DNA of 64,000 nt from NCBI GenBank assembly GCA_017979445.1, contig CM030714.1, positions 12,058,317 to 12,122,316 of the forward strand, in the 5' to 3' direction. The notes under the pieces were generated by a model. That model was not told where the DNA came from. It saw only the letters and a program-made list of their open reading frames with translations, and did no database searches. A program made the position numbers and the translations under genes. Shown here in pieces: positions 11,224 through 23,013 of this stretch. Source of the DNA: Akebia trifoliata (taxonomy: Eukaryota; Streptophyta; Magnoliopsida; Ranunculales; Lardizabalaceae). Positions within the stretch are counted from its first letter, which is position 1. Each line of letters begins with the position of its first letter.

Positions 11224-12111
11224 CATCAAATAGTCGCAATGCATTCTCTTTGGAGAAACAATGTTAGAAGATTCAAATGCACATGAAAGAAACTAGTTCC
11301 AAATTCAAATAGGAAAAAATATAGTTAATGGATTAAACTCTTGCTTTTTTTCTCTGATAAATGTAAACATTAAACTAAAGCATATTTAGTTTTAAGTGGA
11401 CCCACAAATACAAATCAATTTCTTCTCTTCTTTTTCTCATTGTAAATCCAATTTCTAGAGAAGATAAAGTGAAGAAAGAGAGTAGAGAGGAGGAGAGAGC
11501 AAGAAGAAGATCAAATTTACCTATAGATTCCTACGTTAGAGACAAGTCACCCAAGTGAGAGGGTTGTTGTAGTGTTGTGGCCATGGGCTTCAAGGTTCCA
11601 CTTCAAATAGATAAAATTTTGAAAAAAAAAAACTAGATTCCTAAAATACGATTACTTATATATATAAATTATAATCAAATTGGACTGGATATCATCGAAT
11701 CGAATCCATTAACATTCGAAACGCTATAGGATGTTCAAAATTAACCAAATCTAATATTTGAAAATTTAAAATAATATATGATTTTTCAAATTCAAATTTG
11801 GATTTCGACTATCCATTGACAGCCCTAGGCACACCTATTAAATATACTTTAACCTAAATTGCTTATTTTACCCGCCTAAAAGTATCGAACCATTTGTCTT
11901 TTTCTTTTTCTTCGCATATAGAAATGTTTCTATGAGGATTTTAAATTTTGATCTAACTTATTTTTCTTATCCTAAGCACTTTCAATTGAGTCAAAGTCAT
12001 TTACATGAGAAAGTTTTGTTCGATAGGTACCTATCAAGTCTATTTTGTAAGATTCGGTAGGTACCTACTGAATTGATTTTGTAATGTTTGGTAGAAAATT
12101 TTGTTCGATAG
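11224..12111. other. remnant of host repeat with right half of a second hAT-like MITE (to 11827)
   Basis: There is no gene. The sequence ending at 11827 (CTATCCATTGACAGCCCTA) is the right tip of another element of the same GGGCTGTCAAYGGATA family. Its left interior may be the GAATTCGAAT-rich stretch at about 1935-2030, in which case the 2107-11223 MITE inserted into it. The part from 11828 to 12111 includes GATAGGTACCTATC and GGTAGGTACC words that continue on the far side of Y2 (18564 onward). The GATAG target duplication of Y2 is at 12107-12111. Confidence 0.45.
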
Positions 12112-13287
12112 TGAAAACGTCCTCAGCGATTCGCGTGCGGAATGTAGATCCCGACTCTTATTTTGGAATTGCCACCTAGTTTAGGTCTAGGAACTATAAG
12201 ATGACTTGGAATGGAATTCAGATTGGTCTACGAAAGAGATAATGGGTAAGAGGTCAAATTATGGGTATCGAAAGGTGTTAAACACTGAGCCCGCGCAGAT
12301 CGAGATGATCGGTTTCTACTGCGATCCAAGATTATCATATGGTTAACGGGAGAAAATTAAAATCAAACTATGGTCAAAATTAAACTTAAGGTCAAATTAA
12401 GGAGACTAAAGTCAAAGCAAAACCTAGGGTAAAACATAGGGTCAACTAGAAGACTACAGTCAAAGTCAAAGCTAAGAAAAAAAATTTAAAAATCAAATTA
12501 AATTAAAAATTATCAAATCAACTAGCAAAAATTTGAAAAAGAAAAGAAAAAAAGTTTTATTTTTGTTGTGGTCGAGCCTAAGATGATTTCTCAGGTTGAC
12601 TACGTACCCCAAGTTCTTGGGATCAAATAAAACTTAGTTCGGAAAAACACTTGAACTGAGAATTTTATAAAAAATCGTAGTACTCTTCAAGTTGACATAG
12701 TCTTTTTGAATTTTGACAAAAAATAACTTGTTTTTGAAAACATCTTTTTATTTTATATTTATTTTCTAATTAATTTTTATTTACATTTTTTATTTTTGAA
12801 ATATGTGATGCATCGAGTTGACACGATTGAATTTTAAAAATTATTTTTTATTTTTTATTTTTTATATTTAAAAAATAAAAATAAAAAAAATCTACCTCAG
12901 AAATTTGATTATCGCAATTCCTTTAGAAAATTTATCGAACGAATTGGACTTAAATGAGCATAAAAATCGATACCAAATGTTAGATTTTATCTCAACTTCA
13001 TGAAAAAATCTGTATTGATTGGGAAGGAGTTAGTGGGTGTGTGATATATCATTGGAAAGCTCTGTGTGTCTAGTTTTTAACACAAAAGGCAGTTTGTGAA
13101 CCGAAATTTTGTAGAAGATATACGCGTTTGATTGAAAGGTGTCAAACTGTCTCAGATTGCATATTGAATTTTGCCTTAATTTCACGGACAAATCTGTACC
13201 AATTGGAGAAGGTTTGAGTGCATTGTGATATGCCATTGGAAACTTGTTCGTGTCTAGATTTTAATGCAAAAAATGATTTATGGATTC

Positions 13288-15333
13288 TGTAGACACCCCA
13301 ATTTGCACGAACCCGTTGAAAAAATTCAAATCTCCTCGAATTGATTCTAAGTTAGACTCAAGCTTCTCAATGGACCCATATTGCCACTTAGCATCATAGT
13401 CATGCATACATGCATACTTATTGCATCTCATATCATTACATGCCCATACATTGTCCCTAATCCACTTTAAACCTATGTCTATCACTTATATCCTAAGTCC
13501 AAATCCAAGTTCATATTCCAAACCCAAAACCAAGTCCATTCTAAGCCCAAACCCAAGTCCATGTCCTAAGCCAAACCCAAGTCCATATCCTAACTCAAAC
13601 TCAAGCCCAACACCAAGCCCACTCCAAGTCCATTCTCTCACCCCTTCATATGATGACACATGTTGATACCTCATAACCTCTCAATACCCAATGCATCATC
13701 TAATTGGAGGGTCAACTTCCCTTTTGTGAAAACTCAAGAATGCCTTTCTCAAAAGGTTTAGTCAAATCAAAAAGATTATTTGGTCTTTGGTAATAATCCA
13801 TAAAGTTGAAAGAACTTCCCATTATGTTCTCAAAAGATGGAAATCTTCAAGTACATACATAGAGTTCTCCCATTGGTCCATTTCAAAATTATACTTTCAC
13901 CCTTGTTTTTATTTGTTATTTACAAATAAACCAAGATCTACTTTTCACCTATCATTTCACCTTTACACATGTCATTCTCCTATTCATCCTCCCAAAAGTA
14001 CTTTTATTCTCCCATTGACCCATTTCAAAATTATACTTCCACCCTTGCTTTATTTGTTATTTACAAATGAACCAAGATCTACTTTTCACCTACCATTTCA
14101 CATTTACACATATCACTCTCTTATTCACCATCTCAAAAGTACTTTTGTTCTCTCACCTCTATTTACCAAAAAATCAAGGATCAAATAATGTTTTTAGGAT
14201 TTCTTCACAAATGTAATCTTTGCCCCTCATACAAATGAAAAATCTAAAAAGAAATAACCTAAATTTTGTGTCAATTTTCTTTACTTTTAGGGTTAGACCA
14301 CTTTATCCCCAAAAGTTTTTCAAAAACTCTATAAATACCCTCATTTTCTAAGAACAATTCATGCTCTCAAGCCCCCATCTCTCAACCTAAAACTCTACCA
14401 AATTCTCTACTCATCTCTCATCTCTCAACCCTCAACTTTCTCAACCCTCAACTACATCCTTTAACTCTTAAGTTCATTACTCAAGCTCAAGTTATTTCAA
14501 AACTTCCAAAAGGGACAAGGTGGGATAATAGTTATTTATTTATCTTTTAACTTGCATTTTCTTCTTCTATCTCTCTCTTTTTTTTATTTTAAAATCCTTT
14601 AGGATGTAATGGTGAACCCTCCTTCATTTCGAGTAGATTGAACCTCAACCTTGGGTATGGAATACTTGAGGTGGTTTGGTCGAAAGGATGGAAGTTGAAG
14701 CCCTTTTTGAACCCATTCTCATATCATGCATCATAATGTACACTATGCACACACATCACACATTTTGGCTATGATGAAGAAATGTGTAACTCTCTTGATG
14801 GGGTTAAAACACTAAGTTTTTAGCTAAACATGCATGCATTAAGGTTATAGATCTAAGAGAACTCATTTCATGGAACTTCTCTAAAATCATGAACCAACAT
14901 TTCAACTAATGCAAAAGTGTATTGACTCCATGGGATATCCTTTTCTATAGGATATTTTTTATGTCCACACTAATATTAAATTCTCTTTTAATGAGGTACA
15001 TACACACTGTGTGCACCCACCCACTTCATGCATCTCATGCATTCTACTTATTATTTTAATCTTTTTCAAAAATGGCCAAATCTAAAGGTAACCACCTTAG
15101 GTGGAGAAAATGGGGGTACTTAACACCTTCCCCATTCTCTAATCGAATCCCCTTACTTAGATTTTAGGTAGACCATACCTTTTCCATGATTGAGAGTCAC
15201 TACAATGTCATAAAAAAATGATTTTCAAAAGAATCGATTCGGGTGCCCATTCACACCCATTTACAAAAAAGAATGGTGGCGACTCCAAACAACGTAGCAT
15301 TGAGGTTCAAAGTTGAACATTCTCATGTCTACA
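13288..15333. mobile_element. X-type solo LTR (X2) nested in Y2
   Basis: It starts TGTAGACACCCCAATTTG and ends CTCATGTCTACA, with the 5-bp duplication GATTC (13283-13287 and 15334-15338). It is about 2.05 kb with no coding capacity. It holds a degenerate AAGTCCA/CCCAAGTCC minisatellite (about 13490-13630), the 142-bp tandem duplication listed separately, a GGGACAAGGTGGG block (about 14513), and near the right end GAATGGTGGCGACTCCAAAC (15272-15291). It is highly similar to X3 except for the middle section, which X3 lacks. Confidence 0.88.
13864..14147. repeat. ~142-bp tandem duplication inside X2
   Basis: Two adjacent copies (13864-14005 and 14006-14147) begin with TTCTCCCATTG and contain CCAAGATCTACTTTTCACCT. 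Both lie in the section missing from X3. The translated open frame at 13787-14188 is an artefact of this repeat. Confidence 0.75.
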
Positions 15334-15770
15334 GATTCAATTTTTTTAGATAAAGTTATTTGTATTTGGCCAAAACGTCTCGGACTGTCTACAAAATGCA
15401 AATAGAAATGGGTTGCTTCAACTTGGTTTCGAGATTATTTTAATGAAACTTCGATGAGGGTGTTGGGTATATTTTAATGGAGTTTCGATTACGGTGAGAG
15501 TGTTGTCGAGAAGAGTGGTCGAATGTAATATTTTAGGCTACTAATGGGGGTACAAACATGTAATGATAGAGGGCTATGGGTGCGACTATTATGGAGGTCT
15601 GAAAAACGTGAAGAATAGAAGCTGAGGTGGGGCTACTCTTGGGTCTGAAAATGTGATGAACAAAAGTGAAGTCTAATTTGTTTAAAGCTATTATAAGGGT
15701 GTTAATGGAGATAGGTAAGGTAAGGTTCGACTGAATTAGTGTGATTTGTGGGTGTAACTTAAGTAAGAAG

Positions 15771-17232
15771 TGTAGACACCCTAATTTGCACGAACCCGTT
15801 AGGAAAATCCAAATTTTCTCGAATTGATTTTGAGTTAGACTTAAACTTCTCAATGGACCCACATTGCCACTTGGCATCATATTCATGCATACATGCATAC
15901 TATTTGCATCTCATATCATGCCCATACCTTGTCCCTAAACCTATGACCATCACCCATATCCTAAGTCCAAACCCAAGTTCATATTCCAAACTCAAGTCCA
16001 TGTCCTAACCCAAATCCAAGTCCATATCCAAACCCAACACCAAGTCCATACCCAAACCATAACCAAGGTCCATTTCCTTCTCCAACCTAACCCAAGTCCA
16101 TATCCTAAATCCAAAGCCAAGTCCAAAACCTAAGTCCATATCCTAAATCCAAAGCAAGTCCAACCTAAGCCCAAGATAAAATCCATTCTCTAAGCCCAAT
16201 ACCAAATCCACTCCAAGTCCATTCTCTCACCCCTTCATAAGATGACACATGTTGATACCTCATAAGCCCCCATCTCTCAACCTAAAACTCTACCAAATTC
16301 TCTACTCATCTCTCATCTCTCAACCTTCAACTCTCTCAACCCACTATCAACTACATCCTTCAACTTTCAAGTTCTCAAGCTCAAGTTCTCTCAAGACTTC
16401 CAAAAGGGACAAGGTGGGATAATAGTTAGTTATTTATTTTCTTTTGTTTTTGCATCTTCTTCTTCTATCCCTTTCTTTTCTTTTATATTTTAGAAGCCTC
16501 TAGGATGTAATGGAGAACCCTCCTTCATCCCGAGTAGATTGAACCTCAACCTTGGGCATGGAATGCTTGAGGCGGTTTGGTCGAAAGGATGGAGGTTGAA
16601 GCCCTTTTTAACCCATTCTCATATCATGCATCATAATGTACACTATACACACACATTACACATGTTGGCTATGATGAAGAAATGTGTAACTCTCTTGATG
16701 GGGTTAAAACACTAAGTTTCTAGCTAAACATGCATGCATTAATGTTATAGATCTAAGAGAATTCCTTTCATGGAATTTTTCTAAAATCATAAACCAACTT
16801 TTCAACTCATGCAAAAGTGTGTTGACTCCATAGAATGTCTTTTTCTATAAGATATCTCTTATGTCAACACCAACATCAAAATCTCTTCCAATGAGGTACA
16901 TACACACTATATGCACCCACCCACTTCATGTATTTCATGCATTCTACTTGTTATTTTAATCATTTTCAAAATGGCCAAATCTAAAGGTAACCACCTTAGG
17001 TGGAGAGAATGGGGTGCTTAACACCTTCCCCATTCTCTAACCGAATCCCCTTACTTAGATCTTAGGTAGACCATACCTTTTCCATGATTGAGAGTCACTA
17101 CAATGCCATAAAAAAATGATTTTCAAAAGAATCGATTCGGGTGCCCATTCACACCCATTTACAAAAAAGAATGGTGGCGACTCCAAACAACGTAGCATTG
17201 AGGTTCAAAGTTGAACATTTCTCATGTCTACA
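15771..17232. mobile_element. X-type solo LTR (X3) nested in Y2
   Basis: It starts TGTAGACACCCTAATTTG and ends CTCATGTCTACA, with the duplication AGAAG (15766-15770 and 17233-17237). It is about 1.46 kb. It parallels X2 closely at both ends but lacks roughly 580 bp: after GATACCTCATA (about 16253) it jumps straight to GCCCCCATCTCTCAACC (about 16266). It also contains an AAGTCCA-type minisatellite (15960-16230). Confidence 0.88.
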
Positions 17233-19058
17233 AGAAGAAAAATACGTAAAGAAGGAGATGAAGTGTTGGTTTCATTTGGGGAAGTTGATACAATTGTACT
17301 GGAGAAGAAGGAGTCATGTATTTCATTCTCTATCTTCTCTTTTTTTTTTTTTTTTTTTGATCTTGCTATCAATTCTCTAAGAAAGCATTATAAGGGGGAG
17401 AAAATGGTTTATATAAAAGGGACGAGGAAGAGGTTGAGTTCCGTTGGGACTCCCTCTTTTGGTCGAACCTTATAGAGGTTGAGTTCCAATGGAACTCCCC
17501 TTTCTCTCACGTTTCCTCTTAGTTGAACTAAAACAGGACTATTCTTAATGAATTCAAATTCATGGGACAATGATCCCACATGTATCACAATAAATTGTCT
17601 CTTCCATTTAAATATTTTAGATTATTTTGTTTGATATATTGATTCGAATATTTGTGATTTCGCTTATGAGCTTAACTGGTCAAATTGATTAGATTTTAAT
17701 TTTTGAATCGAATTGATTTTAATTTTTCATTTGATTTTGAATCTACTATAAATTTATGAAATTTTTAATTGCTTTAATTTTATTTTGATTTTTTTATTTT
17801 GATTTTATCATTTCATGTGGTGATTAATGTTACTTCATGTGATGAAAATTATCATTTTATGTTTAAAATTTTGTAGTGATTCGAGGGGTGTCATTCCATG
17901 TGAGAAAATTTGTCATTTTATGTATTAAAAAAAAATCTTTCTTCCTAAGCGTGGAATCTCTAAATTTTTATGTGAAAATGTTATCAAAATTTATTTTTTT
18001 ATCGCTTTTTCATAGGAATTGAGGTTTCTACATGAAATCGAATATCGATGGGCATTTTATTCGTTTTTGTAATTCTTAGTCAATTTCTTCATTTTCACCG
18101 ATTTTAATTTTGTTAGACTCAAAATCACATTTCGAGAGTAATGACACTATTTTCGAGGCATTTCAGAGGTATAGGACCATGAGGGGTATTTTTATCATTT
18201 TGTCAATTTTTCTGAATTTTGACGAACATTTTTGTTTGATCACAATGTGATTCTTTCTAAATTTAAATATCACATTCTCCTAACGTTGCGAGATTTCTAG
18301 GTCATTGAAATGTGTAGTGATCCTAATCGTACATACTTTCTACATCAAATATAAATGTGACGATCCTAAGTGTGCGTAACGTGTTTCGAGGAAAGAGAAT
18401 AGAGAAGAAACTGAGAAGAAAAAGAGTAGGACTGAGAAGACATCAGATGGTGACTTCTCACAAACGTCGGCTGTTACATGTATGTTACATTCATCATTAT
18501 GAACACACAACAATCGAATGACGAGTTGTGGAATTAGACGGTCACAAAAATAGGGTGTCTACAGATAGGTACCTATCGAATCTATTTAATAATATTTTGT
18601 AGGTACTTACCGAATTTGCTAAAACAAGTTAGATATGAACCTATCAAATAGAATTGCCAAAAAAATCTTCAAGTTCTTCGATTCAAAATCATCATTTGAA
18701 GGTTTTAATAACAGTTTTCATCTTCTTGAATGATTAAATGTAAAAAAAAAAAAAAGAAAAAAAAAGTAAAAGAAATGAGATAACTTAAAAAAAGAAAATC
18801 TTAAAATCTAATCGCCATTGATTCAACCTCTTACAAAATTCAAAAGGAAATGGATATGAAAAAGAAGAAGAAGAGGAAAAAAAAATAAAGGAAGAAAAAG
18901 AAAGTGGATTTTGGTTTTTATTCAATAGGTGGTGGCGGGTGCAATTAGCCAAAATAAAATGGTGAAATGGTAATTTACTTTTTTTTTTTAATTGCAAAAA
19001 TCACTTAAGTGGGTGCATTGAACTATTTCGATGTGTGCAAATAGTCCTCCCCCTATCA

Positions 19059-19640
19059 GAAGTTATAACTTATAACCATGATTTTAAAACCAGGAATGCC
19101 ATCTCGTCTCGGATTTCGAGTTAACTTGTTTGAAACATCTCGTCTTGGAGGAATCAAACCATTTAAATCAATTTAAAATTATTTTATCACTACATATTTA
19201 TATTTTTCAGAATCCGACTAGCCTTACTAGCATAATATAGGAAAATGGCTTTATTAAGCCTCATCCATCGTCAAGAGGACCTTGAGGTCTTTTCTATGGT
19301 GGATGAGACTTAGTAAGGCCATTTTTTTCACTATGTTAATCTATTTTTATTAGTATAATGTTAATTATTCTTCTTAATTTTTATTTAAATAATAATTTTT
19401 TTTTAAAAAAATTCAAGGTTTATATTGTGCAAGAATAAAATATCTGTCCCATTTGGATTATTCAAATGAAACCAATTAATGCGTATCTCAATGTTTGTAG
19501 TCATCAATAGTACCATGTGATGTATTTTTATTTGGATAAACATGAATTTAAGAGTTACTATTATGAATAGGTAATGCATTCATCGGACCTTCCATCTTGT
19601 GGGGATTATGATTCTTTTATAGTTGTTTTTTTTTTTAATA
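19059..19640. other. intergenic, with a foldback element at about 19232-19342
   Basis: There is no gene. Around 19232-19342 two arms pair: GGAAAATGGCTTTATTAAGC (from 19240) is matched by the reverse complement of the right arm, AAAATGGCCTTACTAAGTCT. The loop is small, so the unit reads as a hairpin MITE of about 110 bp. A TTTTAAAACC start at 19083 resembles the TIR of the next repeat and may be a fragment of the same family. Confidence 0.5.
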
Positions 19641-20392
19641 TCATAGTTTTAAAACTTGAGAACTTGACTCAGCTAGAATTTCCATAAGTCGAGAACTCGG
19701 GAGTTGGTTCGGTTAAGTCAAATTAAAATATTTAATGACTAAAAATACCCTTAGGTAAAATGCCATTGTATTTTATATCTAAAAACCATCATTTTAAGAT
19801 CTACTCCTTGTCAATGCAAGATCTTTTTATGCTGTCCAACTTTAAAATCTACTTTTGCAACCTTTCAAATTAACTCACAAATAAGATATGATTTTGAGGA
19901 ATTTAGAAGAAGATGTAGTTTTGGTGCACGATGTAGTTTTGGTGCACAACAGGACTTTTAAATTAATTCACAAATAAGATATGATTTTGAGGAATTTAGA
20001 AGAAGATGTATTTTTGGTGCACAAAAGGATTTTCTACAAGAGGTTGAAATTGATGGATTGAAGACAAAGATGAACCGAGTTAAAGAACTTGAAGATGATG
20101 AATCTTTTAATTGAAAAATCAAGGGTTTTTGTTTTATAGAAAATTATATCAATGATTTGCAAATGAAGTTGGATAAGAGAGCTTGAAGATGGTGGATATG
20201 GGAGAAAAATAAATGTTTTTAGGGAGAAAAATAGAGATTTAGGGAAATGAAATTTTATTATTGACTCAATGCCTCAGACTCGATCGAGTTTTTGAGTTGA
20301 ATCGTCTAAATTGATTTTTTGAGTTTTGAAATCGATTCACCCTAAAATCAAATTGATTCGAGTCAACTCAACAAATTTTAAAACTATGGTTT
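19641..20392. repeat. TIR-bearing non-autonomous repeat
   Basis: The left end carries ATAGTTTTAAAACTTGAGAA. The reverse complement of the right end (20390 downward) reads ATAGTTTTAAAATTTGTTGA and then a GTTGACTCG-like word shared by both sides. No convincing target duplication was seen. Inside, a 67-bp block with CACAAATAAGATATGATTTT is tandemly duplicated (about 19862-20028). No protein is encoded. Confidence 0.45.
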
Positions 20393-20899
20393 ATATAAAG
20401 GAGATATGAGTCATTACATAGCCTTGCTAAACTGACTTAAGAAAAAAAAATGACACTCAAATGCATTCACTCATGTGGTAATTTACTAGCACACTACCAA
20501 GTCAATGGGTGTATTTGAACGTCATTTTCTGAGTCCATTTAGTATTATTCTTCATTATAAGATGAGGATGAGAGAGAGGAGGAGGGACATGTAAGTTGTT
20601 TTTCTTTGGATTATAGTTAAATGGCTCCTGTGGAAACTAAGGACATAATTGATGGATTCCACGATGAACCCCATAACAAATCGTTGTTTTCTTTATTACT
20701 TTTTTTTTTTGTGATTGTATGATTGATTAATGAAGGAACTTAAAAATTACCTCCACAGATGTTTTCATGATTTATGTTGAAAATCTCATTTTACATGGAT
20801 CACAAATTAAAATTCTTAAACCCATCTCAACTCTACTTTTGTTACTCTAATTAATCAACTTTGGGTAATTTTGACTTGAATTTAATGTACATTTTAGAT
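20393..20899. other. intergenic, nothing recognised
   Basis: AT-rich sequence with no conserved open frame, RNA gene or clear repeat boundary that I can support. Confidence 0.4.
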
Positions 20900-20907
20900 A
20901 CCCTGGG

Positions 20908-21497
20908 TAGGGCTATAATTTGGGTGGGCTAACTTAACTCAACCCGGGCTCAACCCGATTGATAGGCGAGTCTTTGCTAGGTTATATGGAAAATGAGTTG
21001 AGCTTGGATTGGGAAATCTCAACCCGAATTCAATTTGGGTTGAGCCTCTGGGCAATCCAACTCAACTTGAATCCAATGCTATATATTTACATATAAATAT
21101 ATATTTAAAAAAAAAAGTTTTCTCTTCGTAAATATATTTGTAAAACTGAGAATTTGTTATTATATATTTAAATGTATTACTATATATGTTTAAGTATAGT
21201 ACTTTTATAAATTTTTGAAGATGAAGAGTTGTTTTTAAATAAATCTCGAAGAGAAAAAATAAGTTCAAACCGTCCAAAATTGCCTAATTTGAAAATGAAA
21301 TTAGGCATTTTCAACGAGCCCAACCCATCTAAAATTAATTAACCCAAGCTCAACCCGATTTTAGAAGCTCAATCTCGGGTTAAACTTGGGTTAATGAGTT
21401 CTAACCCGATGGTCGAGTTGAGCTGAGTTTAGGTTGAGGGTTCTATAACTTGGGTTGAGCTTGGGTTGACCTCCAACCCGCCTAGGTTGCAGCCCTA
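20908..21497. mobile_element. hAT-like MITE with 8-bp target duplication
   Basis: The termini are TAGGGCTATAATTTGGGT and, as reverse complement of the right end, TAGGGCTGCAACCTAGGC. The flanking octamers are ACCCTGGG (20900-20907) and CCCCTGGG (21498-21505), 7/8 identical. The interior repeats GGGTTGAGC/CAACCCG words. The element is 590 bp with no transposase, so it is non-autonomous. Confidence 0.72.
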
Positions 21498-21505
21498 CCC
21501 CTGGG

Positions 21506-22173
21506 TTCTAAAATTAATCACATACCCCTCGACTATGGTCTTATTTGAGAGATAAGTAGAAAATTATTGCAATACCTCCATCTTCAACCTCTTTTTAACA
21601 ACTCATTTTTCCCCCCAAAAACTGTCTATCTTGAACCTCTTCAATTTTGATTTATTTAGCAACTCTTTAGTACCTCATCACCTCTTTTCCCAACAAAAAA
21701 ACATATCAACTACAATATTGAGTTTTTTTTTTACGAAGTGCTCTATGGTATAAACATTCTCATTAATTAGTTTATTAATCCCAACATATTCTTGGAGATC
21801 TCAGGAGCGCAAGGATACTGCAGGATTCACCACCTCTCAACCTCTTGAGCTCCAAGATCGAAGAGATTGAAGATTAGGGTATTTTAAATTTTTGATTATT
21901 TTTATTAATTAGAAAACCATGGTCAGGGGATAATAAAGGAGGATTCATAGCCTCTCCGACCTCTTAAGCTTCGGGGTTGGAGAAATTGAAGGCAATTGTA
22001 TTTTGATCATTTTCATTAGTCTCTCATCGTGACATCAAGGGACATGCCATTAATTTGAAAAATCTAGGAGTATCTTAAATATACACCTAAACCTAAGGGA
22101 CTTGGATGACATTCCATCATCCTCACTCTACCTGACTTACCCCAACTTGTTATTCATGAAGCTTTATTTTAAG
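21506..22173. other. intergenic, nothing recognised
   Basis: This stretch contains two loosely similar segments with CACCTCTC/CCTCTTGAGCTC (about 21820-21880 and 21940-21990), but no gene or definable element. Confidence 0.35.
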
Positions 22174-22294
22174 AGAGCTGCTATTGCCACACTAACTTTT
22201 ACTAATGCCACAGCAATTCCTATCTAAATCACTAAAGAGTTGCACACGGTTGGTGTGGCGCTGGTAAAAGTTGGTATGGCAATGGTAACTCTCT
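22174..22294. mobile_element. ~120-bp TIR MITE, copy 1 of 4
   Basis: The left arm is CTATTGCCACACTAACTTTT. The right arm's reverse complement is CCATTGCCATACCAACTTTT. Related copies with the same arms are at 33819-33924, 35018-35138 and 37632-37754. The middle is a variable sequence of about 40 bp. Confidence 0.65.
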
Positions 22295-22378
22295 ATTTGG
22301 GTATGCTAGGTTCAACCAGTGGAGCTGTTATTTGTTTGTGTCAGGGTCTTTTCGGTTTAAAGGTGGATTGAATGTGTG

Positions 22379-23005
22379 TAAGGATGTCAATGGGTACCCA
22401 TTTAGAACAAATCAGAAACTGAAATCGAATACCTTGGTTCGGTTCTCTTTTTATTAGAACTGATTAAAGTTAGGTCTAATATGTAATCAAACCGATAGAA
22501 ATTATAACCATTAGGTTCTATCCGATGGGTACCCATCACCGATTTATTTTATCATTTATTTTTTACATTATACATGATTGAAGGTTACCCTATATTTTAA
22601 AATTAACATATATGATATAATATTCTTCAAATTTCATATAAACTAAATATTTAATCTTAACATGGGTCATTTCCTTTTAAATTTATTACTTGTAAATGAG
22701 ATAAATTTTAATTTTTAAAAATAAAACCTATTAAATCATCTTTTTTGTGGAATAAATTATTATTAACTTGATACTTTACAAATGATATGTTGTTTTTTAG
22801 AAGGAATTATATATATATATAATGATTTTAAAATAATTTTTCTCATTCAATTCTTAAGAATCGGAATTGAAGGGTACCCGTGATTTATGACAGTTCCGAT
22901 TCCAATTCCACTTATTTAAAACTGAAACTGGAACCGATAAAGTATAGTAGTTATGGTTCTAATATTCATAGGAACCAAACCGGAACCGACCCATTGACAC
23001 CCCTA
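22379..23005. mobile_element. hAT-like MITE with 8-bp target duplication
   Basis: The left tip is TAAGGATGTCAATGGGTACC. The right tip, read as reverse complement, is TAGGGGTGTCAATGGGTCGG. The flanking octamers are AATGTGTG (22371-22378) and AATGGGTG (23006-23013), 7/8 identical. It is 627 bp, AT-rich inside, with GGAACCGA-type words and no coding region. Confidence 0.72.
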
Positions 23006-23013
23006 AATGGGTG

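Larger units (their letters stand above)
12112..18563 (+). mobile_element. Y-type solo LTR (Y2) carrying two X-type LTRs
   Basis: It begins TGAAAACGTCCTCAGCGATT and ends ATAGGGTGTCTACA, flanked by GATAG (12107-12111 and 18564-18568). It shares with Y1 the start, the TTGCCACCTAGTTTAGGTCTAG block (about 12168), AAGGTGTTAAACAC (about 12271) and the terminal GGGTGTCTACA. After removing X2 and X3 with their TSD copies it is about 2.93 kb. It has no pol, PBS or PPT, so it is read as a solo LTR. The small open frames at 13030-13236 and 17141-17475 are low-complexity or antisense noise. Confidence 0.82.
1876..19058. mobile_element. candidate outer TIR element enclosing the nested block
   Basis: The left end has GGCTATTTGCACACACCGAA (1886-1905). 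The reverse complement of the right end, 19048 downward, has GACTATTTGCACACATCGAA. Similarity extends over roughly 40 bp on each side, with A-rich or T-rich stretches further in. The element would have carried inner sequence now seen at 1930-2106, 11224-12111 and 18564-19058, including repeated GATAGGTACC/GGTAGGTACC words near 12025-12065 and 18564-18620. No matching target-site duplication could be seen, so the limits are approximate. MULE-like origin is possible but unproven. Confidence 0.4.

Noticed and set aside
13787..14188. 133-codon open frame in X2
   Set aside because: Produced by a tandemly duplicated non-coding block of the LTR.
15533..15898. 121-codon minus-strand open frame
   Set aside because: Spans the boundary between Y2 and X3, so it is a chance product of the insertion.
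13490..16230. Regularly spaced AAGTCCA repeats that might suggest a CRISPR-like array
   Set aside because: Units are degenerate, directly adjacent without unique spacers, and belong to LTRs in a plant genome.
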